A stretch of DNA of 34,689 nucleotides, taken from assembly GCA_964352905.1 (NCBI GenBank), contig CAYGTS010000006.1, forward strand, positions 1 through 34,689, in the 5' to 3' direction. Numbering within the stretch: position 1 is the stretch's first letter; each line of letters opens with the position of its first letter. A program made the position numbers and the translations under genes. Shown one piece after another: positions 8,151 to 15,167 of the stretch. The notes beneath the pieces were generated by a model. The model saw only the letters and a list, made by a program, of their open reading frames with translations. It did no database searches and was not told the origin of the DNA. Source of the DNA: CAYGTS01 sp964352905. Its GTDB lineage: Bacteria; Pseudomonadota; Gammaproteobacteria; JAHCLG01.

Positions 8151-8552
8151 TTATGCTACTGCCTCTTGCGCTTTTGCATTAATCACTAATTTGCACAGTG
8201 TTTCAACGGTAAATAACATTGGAATTTCATTCACTTTCATGCCTTCTTTAAATTCACTTTCTGGCACTTCAGATAAATATTCCTTTAATACTTTAATCCC
8301 AGCAGGTGTAATCACACCATTTTGCTCAAATTCTGCATCGCTTAACGTACCACGTGCTTGTTTTTCAATTTGGCCACGTGGAATTTTTACGTTAAATTCG
8401 CGCTCAAGACGAAAAATTAAATCGAGAAAATCAATTGATTCAGCATCAAGATCTTTAATTAAGCTTTTATTCAGCTCAACTTCATCTTCATCAATTGCTA
8501 ATACATCCGCTAAGATGACTTTAACCTTGGGATAAATTTCTACAACTTCCAT
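8151..8552 (-). CDS. Dedicated long acyl carrier protein, AcpXL-like
   Basis: A 133-residue acidic protein, longer than ordinary ACPs (about 78). The phosphopantetheine site is Ser39 in DLDAESIDFLDL. The IDFLDL context resembles the AcpXL carrier used for very-long-chain hydroxy fatty acids of lipid A rather than the housekeeping DSLDTVEL type. The extra C-terminal part (residues 70-133) contains an EGMKVNEIPMLFTVETLCKL segment, as if a loop had been inserted before the last helix. AGGAG lies 8 nt before the ATG. It starts the core of the operon, 12 bp ahead of the dehydratase. The AcpXL comparison is from memory of the family. Confidence 0.82.
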   Translation of the reverse strand: MEVVEIYPKVKVILADVLAIDEDEVELNKSLIKDLDAESIDFLDLIFRLEREFNVKIPRGQIEKQARGTLSDAEFEQNGVITPAGIKVLKEYLSEVPESEFKEGMKVNEIPMLFTVETLCKLVINAKAQEAVA

Positions 8553-8584
8553 TAAAGGCTCCTATTATTAAAATATCGAAATAG

Positions 8585-9340
8585 TTAAAACTTAAAACCA
8601 CCATCAACATGAATGATTTCACCGGTAATGTAATCCGCTAAAGGTGATGCTAAAAAGGCCACCATGTTGGCAATATCTTGCGCCTTGCCATAGCGTTTTA
8701 ATAAAATTTGATCTAATGCTTGATCGCCAGCAAGATCGCGCACTTCTTGGCTCATAGCAGTTTCAATCACACCCGGCGCCACCGCATTTACAGTAATATT
8801 GCGTTTAGCAAGTTCAACCGCTAATGATTTAGTGAACGCATTCACAGCACCTTTGGCTGCAGCATAATTGGTTTGCCCACGACCGCCTTTTTCTGCGGCC
8901 ACTGAACTAATATTAATAATTTTGCCACTGCGTTTGCGCATCATACTGGGCACAACCGCTTGTGTGACATTCATCATGCCAATCACATTGGTATTAATGA
9001 CATCGCTAATTTGTTGTGGTTCTAATGCTGCGAATAAGCCATCGCGAATGATGCCGCTGTTATTAACTAAGATATCTATTTTTTGCTCTAAGTTAATAAT
9101 TTCTTCAATGGTTGCGAATACTTTCTCGCGCTCACAAATATCAACTTGTAATGCTTTGGCACTACCTTGTTGCTGTTGGCAGGCTTGTTCAACTTCAACA
9201 GCCGCTTCTTTATTATTGCAATATAAAAAATAAACTTTTGCACCAAGGCTCGCAAGCGATGTCACAATGGCACGCCCAATCCCACGTGAACCACCGGTAA
9301 CTAATGCAACTTTATCTTTTAAATTAAAATTTTCTAACAT
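8585..9340 (-). CDS. 3-oxoacyl-ACP reductase, FabG-like SDR
   Basis: A 251-residue short-chain dehydrogenase/reductase. The cofactor loop is TGGSRGIG (residues 15-22), the structural NNSG is near residue 93, and the catalytic set is Ser145/146, Tyr159 and Lys163 with the usual Tyr-x3-Lys spacing. The C-terminus ITGEIIHVDGGFKF is standard for FabG. It should reduce 3-ketoacyl-ACP with NADPH in the cytoplasm. The gene begins 4 bp after the FabL-like gene and lies 32 bp before the ACP. Its place in the operon makes it the ketoreductase of the dedicated elongation cycle. Confidence 0.9.
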   Translation of the reverse strand: MLENFNLKDKVALVTGGSRGIGRAIVTSLASLGAKVYFLYCNNKEAAVEVEQACQQQQGSAKALQVDICEREKVFATIEEIINLEQKIDILVNNSGIIRDGLFAALEPQQISDVINTNVIGMMNVTQAVVPSMMRKRSGKIINISSVAAEKGGRGQTNYAAAKGAVNAFTKSLAVELAKRNITVNAVAPGVIETAMSQEVRDLAGDQALDQILLKRYGKAQDIANMVAFLASPLADYITGEIIHVDGGFKF

Positions 9341-9344
9341 AATA

Positions 9345-10100
9345 TTAACCTATGATCGAATAACCAGCATCAACGGTAATGGTTTGCCCGCGAATTAATC
9401 GGGCTTCAGGTAAACATAATAAATAAATTGCATCAGCAACATCTTCAGGTGTCATGCAACGCGCAATTAAAGATTTTTCAACAAATTGTTGCATTAAAAA
9501 ATCACGATTCGGAAAATGTTTTAAGGCATCGGTATCAACCACACCGGCAGAAATAGCATTAACCGCAATGTCATCCGGTGCCAATTCAACGCTTAAAGAA
9601 CGCACTAGTGATTCTAAGGCCGCTTTAGAAGCACCAATAAAAGCATATTCTGGAATTGCGCGTACTGAACCTAAGCTAGATAATGCAATCGCGCTCGATC
9701 CTTTTGGCATGATGGGTTTAGCGTGTTGTAATAAATTTTGTAGCGCAAAGGCATTGGTATCTAAACACCAGTGCCAATGTTTTAATTTCATTTGCATAGC
9801 GGGCTTTAAGACACCGCTCGCAGCATTACTCACTAAGATATCGATTTTGTCGCAATGTTGTTGCATTTGCTGGATTAGTTCTTTGACTGAAGCAGGATCG
9901 GCAACATTCGCTTGAATGGCATGACTTTTTACACCCAGTTTTTCAAGCTCTGCGCATAATTTTTCAGCAACATCGGCACTATTAAAATAGTTAATGACAA
10001 TGTTTGCGCCCGCTCGCGCTAGTTTTTTTGCAGTAGCTGCACCAATGCCACGCGCGCCGCCACTAATGAGGGCTGTTTTTCCTTGTAAGGACTTTGTCAT
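9345..10100 (-). CDS. FabL-type enoyl-ACP reductase (SDR)
   Basis: A 251-residue SDR that differs from the neighbouring FabG in its catalytic spacing: Tyr152 and Lys159 are separated by six residues (YAFIGASK), the mark of enoyl reductases such as FabI and FabL. Several stretches match Bacillus FabL as I remember it: SNAASGVLKP, SSLGSVRAIP, SKAALESLVRSL and VDTDALKHFPNRD. FabL reduces trans-2-enoyl-ACP with NADPH. As first gene of the operon it supplies the last step of each elongation round. Confidence is high for enoyl reductase, moderate for FabL rather than another Y-x6-K SDR. Confidence 0.82.
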   Translation of the reverse strand: MTKSLQGKTALISGGARGIGAATAKKLARAGANIVINYFNSADVAEKLCAELEKLGVKSHAIQANVADPASVKELIQQMQQHCDKIDILVSNAASGVLKPAMQMKLKHWHWCLDTNAFALQNLLQHAKPIMPKGSSAIALSSLGSVRAIPEYAFIGASKAALESLVRSLSVELAPDDIAVNAISAGVVDTDALKHFPNRDFLMQQFVEKSLIARCMTPEDVADAIYLLCLPEARLIRGQTITVDAGYSIIG

Positions 10101-10144
10101 AATGATTGCTCTTGTATGTATATTTAAGAGTGTTTAAACATGCG

Positions 10145-10174
10145 ATTATACAGGAAATACGACAAAATAAACAA
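10145..10174 (-). promoter_or_regulatory. Promoter of the lipid operon
   Basis: Read on the minus strand, TTGTTT (10169-10174) and a perfect TATAAT (10145-10150) are 18 bp apart. Transcription would start near 10138, giving a leader of about 38 nt to the ATG at 10100. All seven genes down to 3824 follow with gaps of at most 32 bp, so this is probably the only promoter. Confidence 0.6.
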
Positions 10175-10308
10175 GGCACGTAATTACTCTTGTTCACTCG
10201 CTGTAAATGCTAGCTGCTTATTTTTAGCTTAGGTGGTTTCATTTTAAATTCATATAGATATAGATAGATAACAACCAACAAGCTTCTTTAATTTCCAATA
10301 AGTTCAAG

Positions 10309-13300
10309 CTACACTCTTGGCATCCTTTTTTGTTCCTGCTGGTTGGGAGCTCGCTCTAGTCTTTTCTTTCCTACAGCTATGTGAGTGACAAGATAATCTT
10401 TTTTCCTATTATTTTCATCATTACAATCTGTACCCTTTATTTTATTAGTAAGCGTACCATCACAATCAATACTTGCAAGTAATGTTCGGTACTGTTGGTC
10501 ATTGCCACATAATTGTTCTACGGCTTTTAATAACCCATAAATTAATGCAATATCCTCTTGCGAAAAACTCTCTTTGGTAAGACATGAGCTTGCTTTCATA
10601 TGCAATAAGCCGCAAAATAGCTTGTATATACTATGTTTAGTACCTTGAAAAGCAATTTCTGTACCTGGGCTTGGTTCTACAGAATCATAAATTTTTAAAA
10701 TCTTTTCTATATTATCTGGTTTGGTTAATAAATTAATCATAGCTTTATATTGATCATGCCTTAAATTTTCAGAAATCGCCACAAAATCTTTATTGAGTAA
10801 ATCACGCAACACAGTAAGAATAATTGAAATTACTGTAAAATATTTTTTTTCTAATTGTAATAAATATTCAAAACCCGTATTTAATAAATCATAAATTGGA
10901 TCTGTGAGTAGAATTTTACTATAGCAATTCAGTAAAAGTTTGCAATATTCTTCATTTTGAAATATTATTTGTAAACTCTCATATTCATCCTCTTTAAAGA
11001 TGCTAAGAGCAGGACATTGCGCTGCTACTGCAGCTTTTTGTATCTGCTGCCAGATTATAGAAATTTCATTTGGAAAAGGAGCATCATTGATTTGCGTAAA
11101 CATACTCATAATCTTGGGATGTGTAAGTTTTGAATTTGAATTTACAGGTTGCGCAGCAGGAAAATTGAGCGCGTGAAGCTGGCCTTGCAAAATAATATCT
11201 ACACTCTCTACTTCACCGGATTTATCTTGCACTATTTTTAATATTTCTTCTATCCTTGTAATACTAGTCATGTCGCGCTGTGCTTCTTCTTGTAATGCTT
11301 CTATTTCATTTTTTGTTGCAGTTACTTCTTCTATCACGCTTTTTTTAAACGCTTCTGCAACATCTTGATTCGTAGGCCCGTAATTTATAGGTGATAGCGT
11401 ATTTATTTTCGTTAATTTTTTTGTTACCTTGCTTAAAGAAGAGGCTATTCCTTTTAAACAACTTCCCCGTTTTACACGCTCTTGTTGCTTTTGTTGTTCA
11501 ATCAATGCCTGCTTTTGTTGTTGTTTTTGTGCAAGTTGCAAGCTTGCATGATATTGCTCCTCAACTTCTTGTTGAAACTTGGAAAATTCATTTATGATAG
11601 CTTGTGAACTTTCTGCAGCCGGCACTTGCTTGATAAAGTGCAAATATTCAGCATAACGACTTTTAGCATAGTTTAATTGTTGTTGTTTTTGCTGTGAAGA
11701 ACTTAAATTTTCAATAAGACAAACTTCAACTTCTTTTAAAATACCAGCGGCTGTTTGTGTGAGATCTAAAAGCGCCTTGTTTAAGGCTTGTTGTAATATT
11801 GCAGCAGCAACTTCTTGATTGCCAGGATGTATTATCTGGTAATATGTTACAAATAGTTCTTTTGATTCTGCTGTAATAGTTGCAAGTTGAAATGGATAAG
11901 TTAACGACCGCTTAAATTGATCCCAAGCTTCATTTTTACGCTTATCATGTAAATATTTTTGCTTGAAATTTTCAAAACTCTCTTTTGGTTTATGGCTTTC
12001 AGGGAAAAGTGTTAAATAATCTTCATAACACTTTTCTGCTTGCCAAGAATCAGGATCAGAATCAAGTGCTTTCTGCACCGCTGCCAAAGCTTCTTGTTGC
12101 GCTAGGGTTGTTGGAAAAATTGCAAAATATTCTAGTAATAGTCTATAATCCTTTTTAGGTTTTTCTTGTACGATGATTAAATCTTCTTTAGTACGCGTAC
12201 AAGCTACAAAAAATTGGTTTAATAGCACAATCGCTTTAGTATGATCTTGTTCTTTTCTATCTGCAGCACGATGCTGTTTTGTCTCATCATTAGCAGATGG
12301 AATATTATTCTGTTTAATAACCTCATTGAAAACATTTAAACTAAATGGATTGTAAATTAAAACTTGATCAAATTCTAATCCCACTGCTTCTTCTACAGTA
12401 TAAATAGGAATATTTTGTTGTTCGTTAATTTCTTTAAGTAATGTTTCTTTTTCAGCTGCAGAAAAAACAATAATAGCAATACTGTTAATCTCATCTTGTT
12501 GTTTAAGACTGTTGTATTGCTCAATAATATTCGTTTCAGCAGATTCGCATTCAAGATAGGTTATTTTGCCTGCCTTTGGTTTAATATTTTCTGATTCAAC
12601 AGATCGGGGTTCTTCTTTATAACCAACTCCACCACGAATGTGATTTTTTAGGTCAATAATTTTTGTTGCAACGGCTGCTACTTCTGGTGGGTAACGATGA
12701 GAAACTGTAAGTTCAAACATTGGGATTATTAATCTTGGATTCTGAGTAGCACTTTGGATTGCTTTTTGCATGCGTAAATGCACTGGCTCACTGGCATAAC
12801 GACTAAAATCTTGATGTGAATCAAGCGTAGCAATGGCTTGCTTACTCGCATCTACTAACTGTACTACTAGGTTAGGTGGCATGATCGCCATTTCATCAAT
12901 AGCAACAAAATCATAGTATGATTTATTAAGGATAGAACTGCAATCAGCTAAGCTTGGATCAATTTTATTGTTATGTGACAAAAAATTCTGATAATTTTCA
13001 AAAATATTAGGTATTAATACATTAGTTTTTTCTTTCCTAGCAAGACATTCAAGCTGTTGATAGAGAAATTGTCTTGTTTTTTCTTTAGCGTTTTCTTGTA
13101 TAATCTTCTTTTGAGTAAAATATCGTTTGATTGCCGCATTCTCCAATGCAAATGTTTTAAATTCTTCATAGCCTACAACCGTTCTACTTGGGAAATGTTG
13201 TGCAAACCATTCTTCAATACTGTAAATTTCTACTATTACGTTAGGATCAGTGTTATTCATTGCCTGCCAATTTTGGCGATACGCGTGCGCTAATGCGCGT

Positions 13301-14022
13301 GATGCGGTAATGTATAAAATACGTTTAGTTTGTTGTTCTTGTTGCGCAAAACCTGCAAGCTGGTGATAAGCTTGAATCATTTGATCAGCTAAACCCAACG
13401 TCTTCCCTGATCCTGCCGGCCCAGATAAGATCGTAAACTTTGTGTTAGGTAAGTTGTGTTGTAAATTTCCAAAAACCCTATTTTGCTCTACACTAAGCCC
13501 TACAACCTGTTCGTTGTAGTACTGCAAATTTGCTAAAGCTGCTACTTCAGCTTGCTTTTTTTCTTCAGCTTGTAATAATTGTTGCTGTTGTCGTACTAAC
13601 TCAACAATTTGCATTTTCAATATTTCGCTCTTTATTGTGACTGGCTCTTTATTTATGCCTAATAATTGTGCCAACCAACCACCGCGGGTAGTGTTGTATT
13701 TATTTTGCGCTTCTTTATATGTATGTGGAATAACTTCTAAAGGAATGTAATAATCTTGTCCTGCATGTGAAAATTTAAATAACAGTAAGCGATATTGATC
13801 ATTAAGCCGTAAACTCATTACACCTGCGGGAAAACCAGTTAACGTTTCTAAATGCGCACCATTCGCATTTTTACGCCCTTGTTGTAGCTCTTTAAAAAAT
13901 TCATTGAGTTTCTTTAAGTGTTGCTCTTCAAGAGTAGGTAAATGTGCAAAAAAAACCAAATGACTAATTTCGCTAAAACTTTTTTTTATTTCTGTTATTT
14001 CTTTTATTTTTGAATATGACAT
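10309..14022 (-). CDS. RelE-like domain fused to a superfamily-1 (UvrD/Rep-like) helicase, with long C-terminal extension
   Basis: A 1237-residue cytoplasmic protein. Residues 1 to about 105 look like a RelE/ParE toxin fold: the stretch GVMSLRLNDQYRLLLF matches the family's central strands. The helicase part follows: Walker A SGPAGSGKT (200-208), Walker B VAIDEMAIMPP (DE at 376-377), a motif IV-like SHRYPPEVA (441-449), motif V EEAVGLEFDQV (544-554) and motif VI FVACTRTKEDL (605-615). From about residue 640 to the end the sequence is Lys/Gln/Glu-rich with coiled-coil stretches (about 800-860) and no domain I recognise. The gene is monocistronic, flanked by the lipid operon and repeat copy 3. 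Likely a nucleic-acid helicase of defence or stress response; the job of the RelE part is unknown. Confidence 0.8.
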   Translation of the reverse strand: MSYSKIKEITEIKKSFSEISHLVFFAHLPTLEEQHLKKLNEFFKELQQGRKNANGAHLETLTGFPAGVMSLRLNDQYRLLLFKFSHAGQDYYIPLEVIPHTYKEAQNKYNTTRGGWLAQLLGINKEPVTIKSEILKMQIVELVRQQQQLLQAEEKKQAEVAALANLQYYNEQVVGLSVEQNRVFGNLQHNLPNTKFTILSGPAGSGKTLGLADQMIQAYHQLAGFAQQEQQTKRILYITASRALAHAYRQNWQAMNNTDPNVIVEIYSIEEWFAQHFPSRTVVGYEEFKTFALENAAIKRYFTQKKIIQENAKEKTRQFLYQQLECLARKEKTNVLIPNIFENYQNFLSHNNKIDPSLADCSSILNKSYYDFVAIDEMAIMPPNLVVQLVDASKQAIATLDSHQDFSRYASEPVHLRMQKAIQSATQNPRLIIPMFELTVSHRYPPEVAAVATKIIDLKNHIRGGVGYKEEPRSVESENIKPKAGKITYLECESAETNIIEQYNSLKQQDEINSIAIIVFSAAEKETLLKEINEQQNIPIYTVEEAVGLEFDQVLIYNPFSLNVFNEVIKQNNIPSANDETKQHRAADRKEQDHTKAIVLLNQFFVACTRTKEDLIIVQEKPKKDYRLLLEYFAIFPTTLAQQEALAAVQKALDSDPDSWQAEKCYEDYLTLFPESHKPKESFENFKQKYLHDKRKNEAWDQFKRSLTYPFQLATITAESKELFVTYYQIIHPGNQEVAAAILQQALNKALLDLTQTAAGILKEVEVCLIENLSSSQQKQQQLNYAKSRYAEYLHFIKQVPAAESSQAIINEFSKFQQEVEEQYHASLQLAQKQQQKQALIEQQKQQERVKRGSCLKGIASSLSKVTKKLTKINTLSPINYGPTNQDVAEAFKKSVIEEVTATKNEIEALQEEAQRDMTSITRIEEILKIVQDKSGEVESVDIILQGQLHALNFPAAQPVNSNSKLTHPKIMSMFTQINDAPFPNEISIIWQQIQKAAVAAQCPALSIFKEDEYESLQIIFQNEEYCKLLLNCYSKILLTDPIYDLLNTGFEYLLQLEKKYFTVISIILTVLRDLLNKDFVAISENLRHDQYKAMINLLTKPDNIEKILKIYDSVEPSPGTEIAFQGTKHSIYKLFCGLLHMKASSCLTKESFSQEDIALIYGLLKAVEQLCGNDQQYRTLLASIDCDGTLTNKIKGTDCNDENNRKKDYLVTHIAVGKKRLERAPNQQEQKRMPRV

Positions 14023-14079
14023 GGCTAATTCCTTATCGTTATAATTTGTGGATCAAAAATTTGTTTTATTTAAATTGCT

Positions 14080-14150
14080 GTAACTATTCACCCTGTAGAT
14101 GGGAACGCCCATATTTGGCGATAAAAAGCTAAAGGGAGTGAGCAGATACC
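14080..14150 (+). repeat. Dispersed palindromic repeat, copy 3 (internally deleted)
   Basis: A 71-bp derivative with both outer ends (GTAACTATTCACCCTGTAG and GGGAGTGAGCAGATACC) joined by a short centre (CATATTTGGCGATAAAAAGC). The 33 bases of its left end are the exact reverse complement of the end of copy 2, so the two face opposite ways and bracket the lipid operon plus the helicase gene (3824-14022). The interior of about 100 bp present in copies 2 and 4 is missing. Confidence 0.8.
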
Positions 14151-14190
14151 TTCAACTTTATGAAACATATTCATTAATTTTTTGAAGTTA

Positions 14191-14541
14191 CTAACCAACA
14201 GTGAGTTCAACCCCAACGCTCACTGCATTTGCTACGGCATACGGTTTGCTTAAGCGCAATTGAAATCGCTTAAGATTGAACTCTTGCTGTAAAACAGTAG
14301 CGATCTTGTTGGCAAAAGTTTCTAAAAGTTGATAACTTTCTGTTTCCATCACTTTTGTTATGCGCTCACTCAGCACAGCATAATCTAAGGTACTCGCTAA
14401 ATCATCTTGCAATTCACAAGCCGCAATATCATGTATTATTTCAAGATCTAACACGATTTTTTGCTTGATTTGGCGCTCCCAAGCATAAACGCCAATGGTG
14501 GTTTGCGCGGTTAAGCCGCTAATAAGGATTTTGCCTGCCAT
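14191..14541 (-). CDS. folB: Dihydroneopterin aldolase FolB
   Basis: A 116-residue protein of normal length for FolB, which splits dihydroneopterin to 6-hydroxymethyl-dihydropterin and glycolaldehyde in folate synthesis. It shows the N-terminal TTIGVYAWERQIKQKIVLDL segment, LDYAVLSERI, the LLETFANKIA helix and the C-terminal RLSKPYAVANAVSVGVE with the conserved Lys, all closely matching E. coli FolB. It diverges from the mazE-like gene over 72 bp. A repeat copy lies about 40 bp beyond its stop. Confidence 0.93.
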   Translation of the reverse strand: MAGKILISGLTAQTTIGVYAWERQIKQKIVLDLEIIHDIAACELQDDLASTLDYAVLSERITKVMETESYQLLETFANKIATVLQQEFNLKRFQLRLSKPYAVANAVSVGVELTVG

Positions 14542-14613
14542 GATTTTTCCCGTGTTAATTGTGCTATATGAAGATATAAGATATATTATATTGTATAACG
14601 AGGTACAAAGACA

Positions 14614-14847
14614 ATGAGTAAAATCTTAATTTCAATCCCCGATGAGCTGGCGATGCGCATGAAGGCCGTCATCCCAACACGACAACGCAGCAAAGTCATC
14701 ACCCAATTATTAGAAAAAGAAGTCCAGCAGCGCGAAGGTGTGCTTTATGATTGCGCGCGCCATGTTGATACCAATCTCGTACTTCGCGAGGAAATGGCAG
14801 AATGGGAAGTGACTGTGCAGGATGGATTGAAAAATGACGACAAATAG
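14614..14847 (+). CDS. Ribbon-helix-helix antitoxin of a MazEF-like pair
   Basis: A 77-residue protein whose first part (SKILISIPDELAMRMKAVIP) looks like a ribbon-helix-helix DNA-binding domain: a beta strand, then an amphipathic helix, then RSKVITQLLEKEV. The acidic C-terminal tail would bind and neutralise the toxin. GAGG lies 12 nt before the ATG. It overlaps the downstream MazF gene by 14 bp, the usual coupling of antitoxin and toxin. The AT-rich upstream region (TATAAGATATATTATATTG, 14576-14594) probably contains the promoter and autoregulatory operator. Confidence 0.82.
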   Translation: MSKILISIPDELAMRMKAVIPTRQRSKVITQLLEKEVQQREGVLYDCARHVDTNLVLREEMAEWEVTVQDGLKNDDK

Positions 14848-15160
14848 AGGCGATATTTATTGGGTTGATTTAAATCCCACCACCGGTTCTGAAATTAAAA
14901 AATTACGCCCCTGTGTTTTGGTTGGCGCAACGCCTATCAGTAACGCTCGCCGTACTGTGGTAGTGGTGCCGTTATCAACCTCTGCAACGGCGAATCCTCC
15001 TTTAACGATTGGCGTGACCTGCCTTGAAAAACCAGCAACTGCGATTTGCGATCAAATTCGCACGGTTGATAAAAGCCGCCTAAGAACCCACGCCGGTATG
15101 CTTTCCATGCAAGATTTAAATGCCTTGGATGAAGGGTTGCGGCAAGTGTTGTGTTTGTGA
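14834..15160 (+). CDS. MazF/PemK-family mRNA interferase toxin
   Basis: A 108-residue protein of the usual MazF length. The family opening RGDIYWVDLNPTTGSEIKKLRPCVLVG is almost canonical, including the catalytic Arg (residue 25) in KKLRPCV. It is followed by VVVVPLSTSA and the C-terminal CDQIRTVDKSRL motif. MazF toxins cleave single-stranded RNA at short motifs and halt growth; the antitoxin is encoded immediately upstream with overlapping frames. It converges on hsdR with 7 bp between the stops, so the pair sits at the edge of the restriction island. No truncation is visible, so it is probably active. Confidence 0.9.
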   Translation: MTTNRGDIYWVDLNPTTGSEIKKLRPCVLVGATPISNARRTVVVVPLSTSATANPPLTIGVTCLEKPATAICDQIRTVDKSRLRTHAGMLSMQDLNALDEGLRQVLCL

Positions 15161-15167
15161 TAATTTT

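Noticed and set aside
3824..10100. Aryl-polyene or polyketide cluster
   Set aside because: KS pair, ACP and reductases could fit, but there is no ammonia lyase, AMP-ligase, glycosyltransferase-acyltransferase fusion or MMPL exporter, and the FabL enoyl reductase points to saturated chains.
11460..11560. Low-complexity TTGTTG-rich DNA as a tandem repeat or CRISPR-like array
   Set aside because: It is the codon run of a Gln-rich coiled coil inside the helicase gene; spacing is irregular and there are no repeat-spacer units.
10309..12100. Helicase C-terminal extension as a secreted host-cell effector
   Set aside because: Coiled-coil and Gln-rich content alone is not evidence, and the protein has a cytoplasmic helicase core. 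No secretion signal could be identified with confidence.
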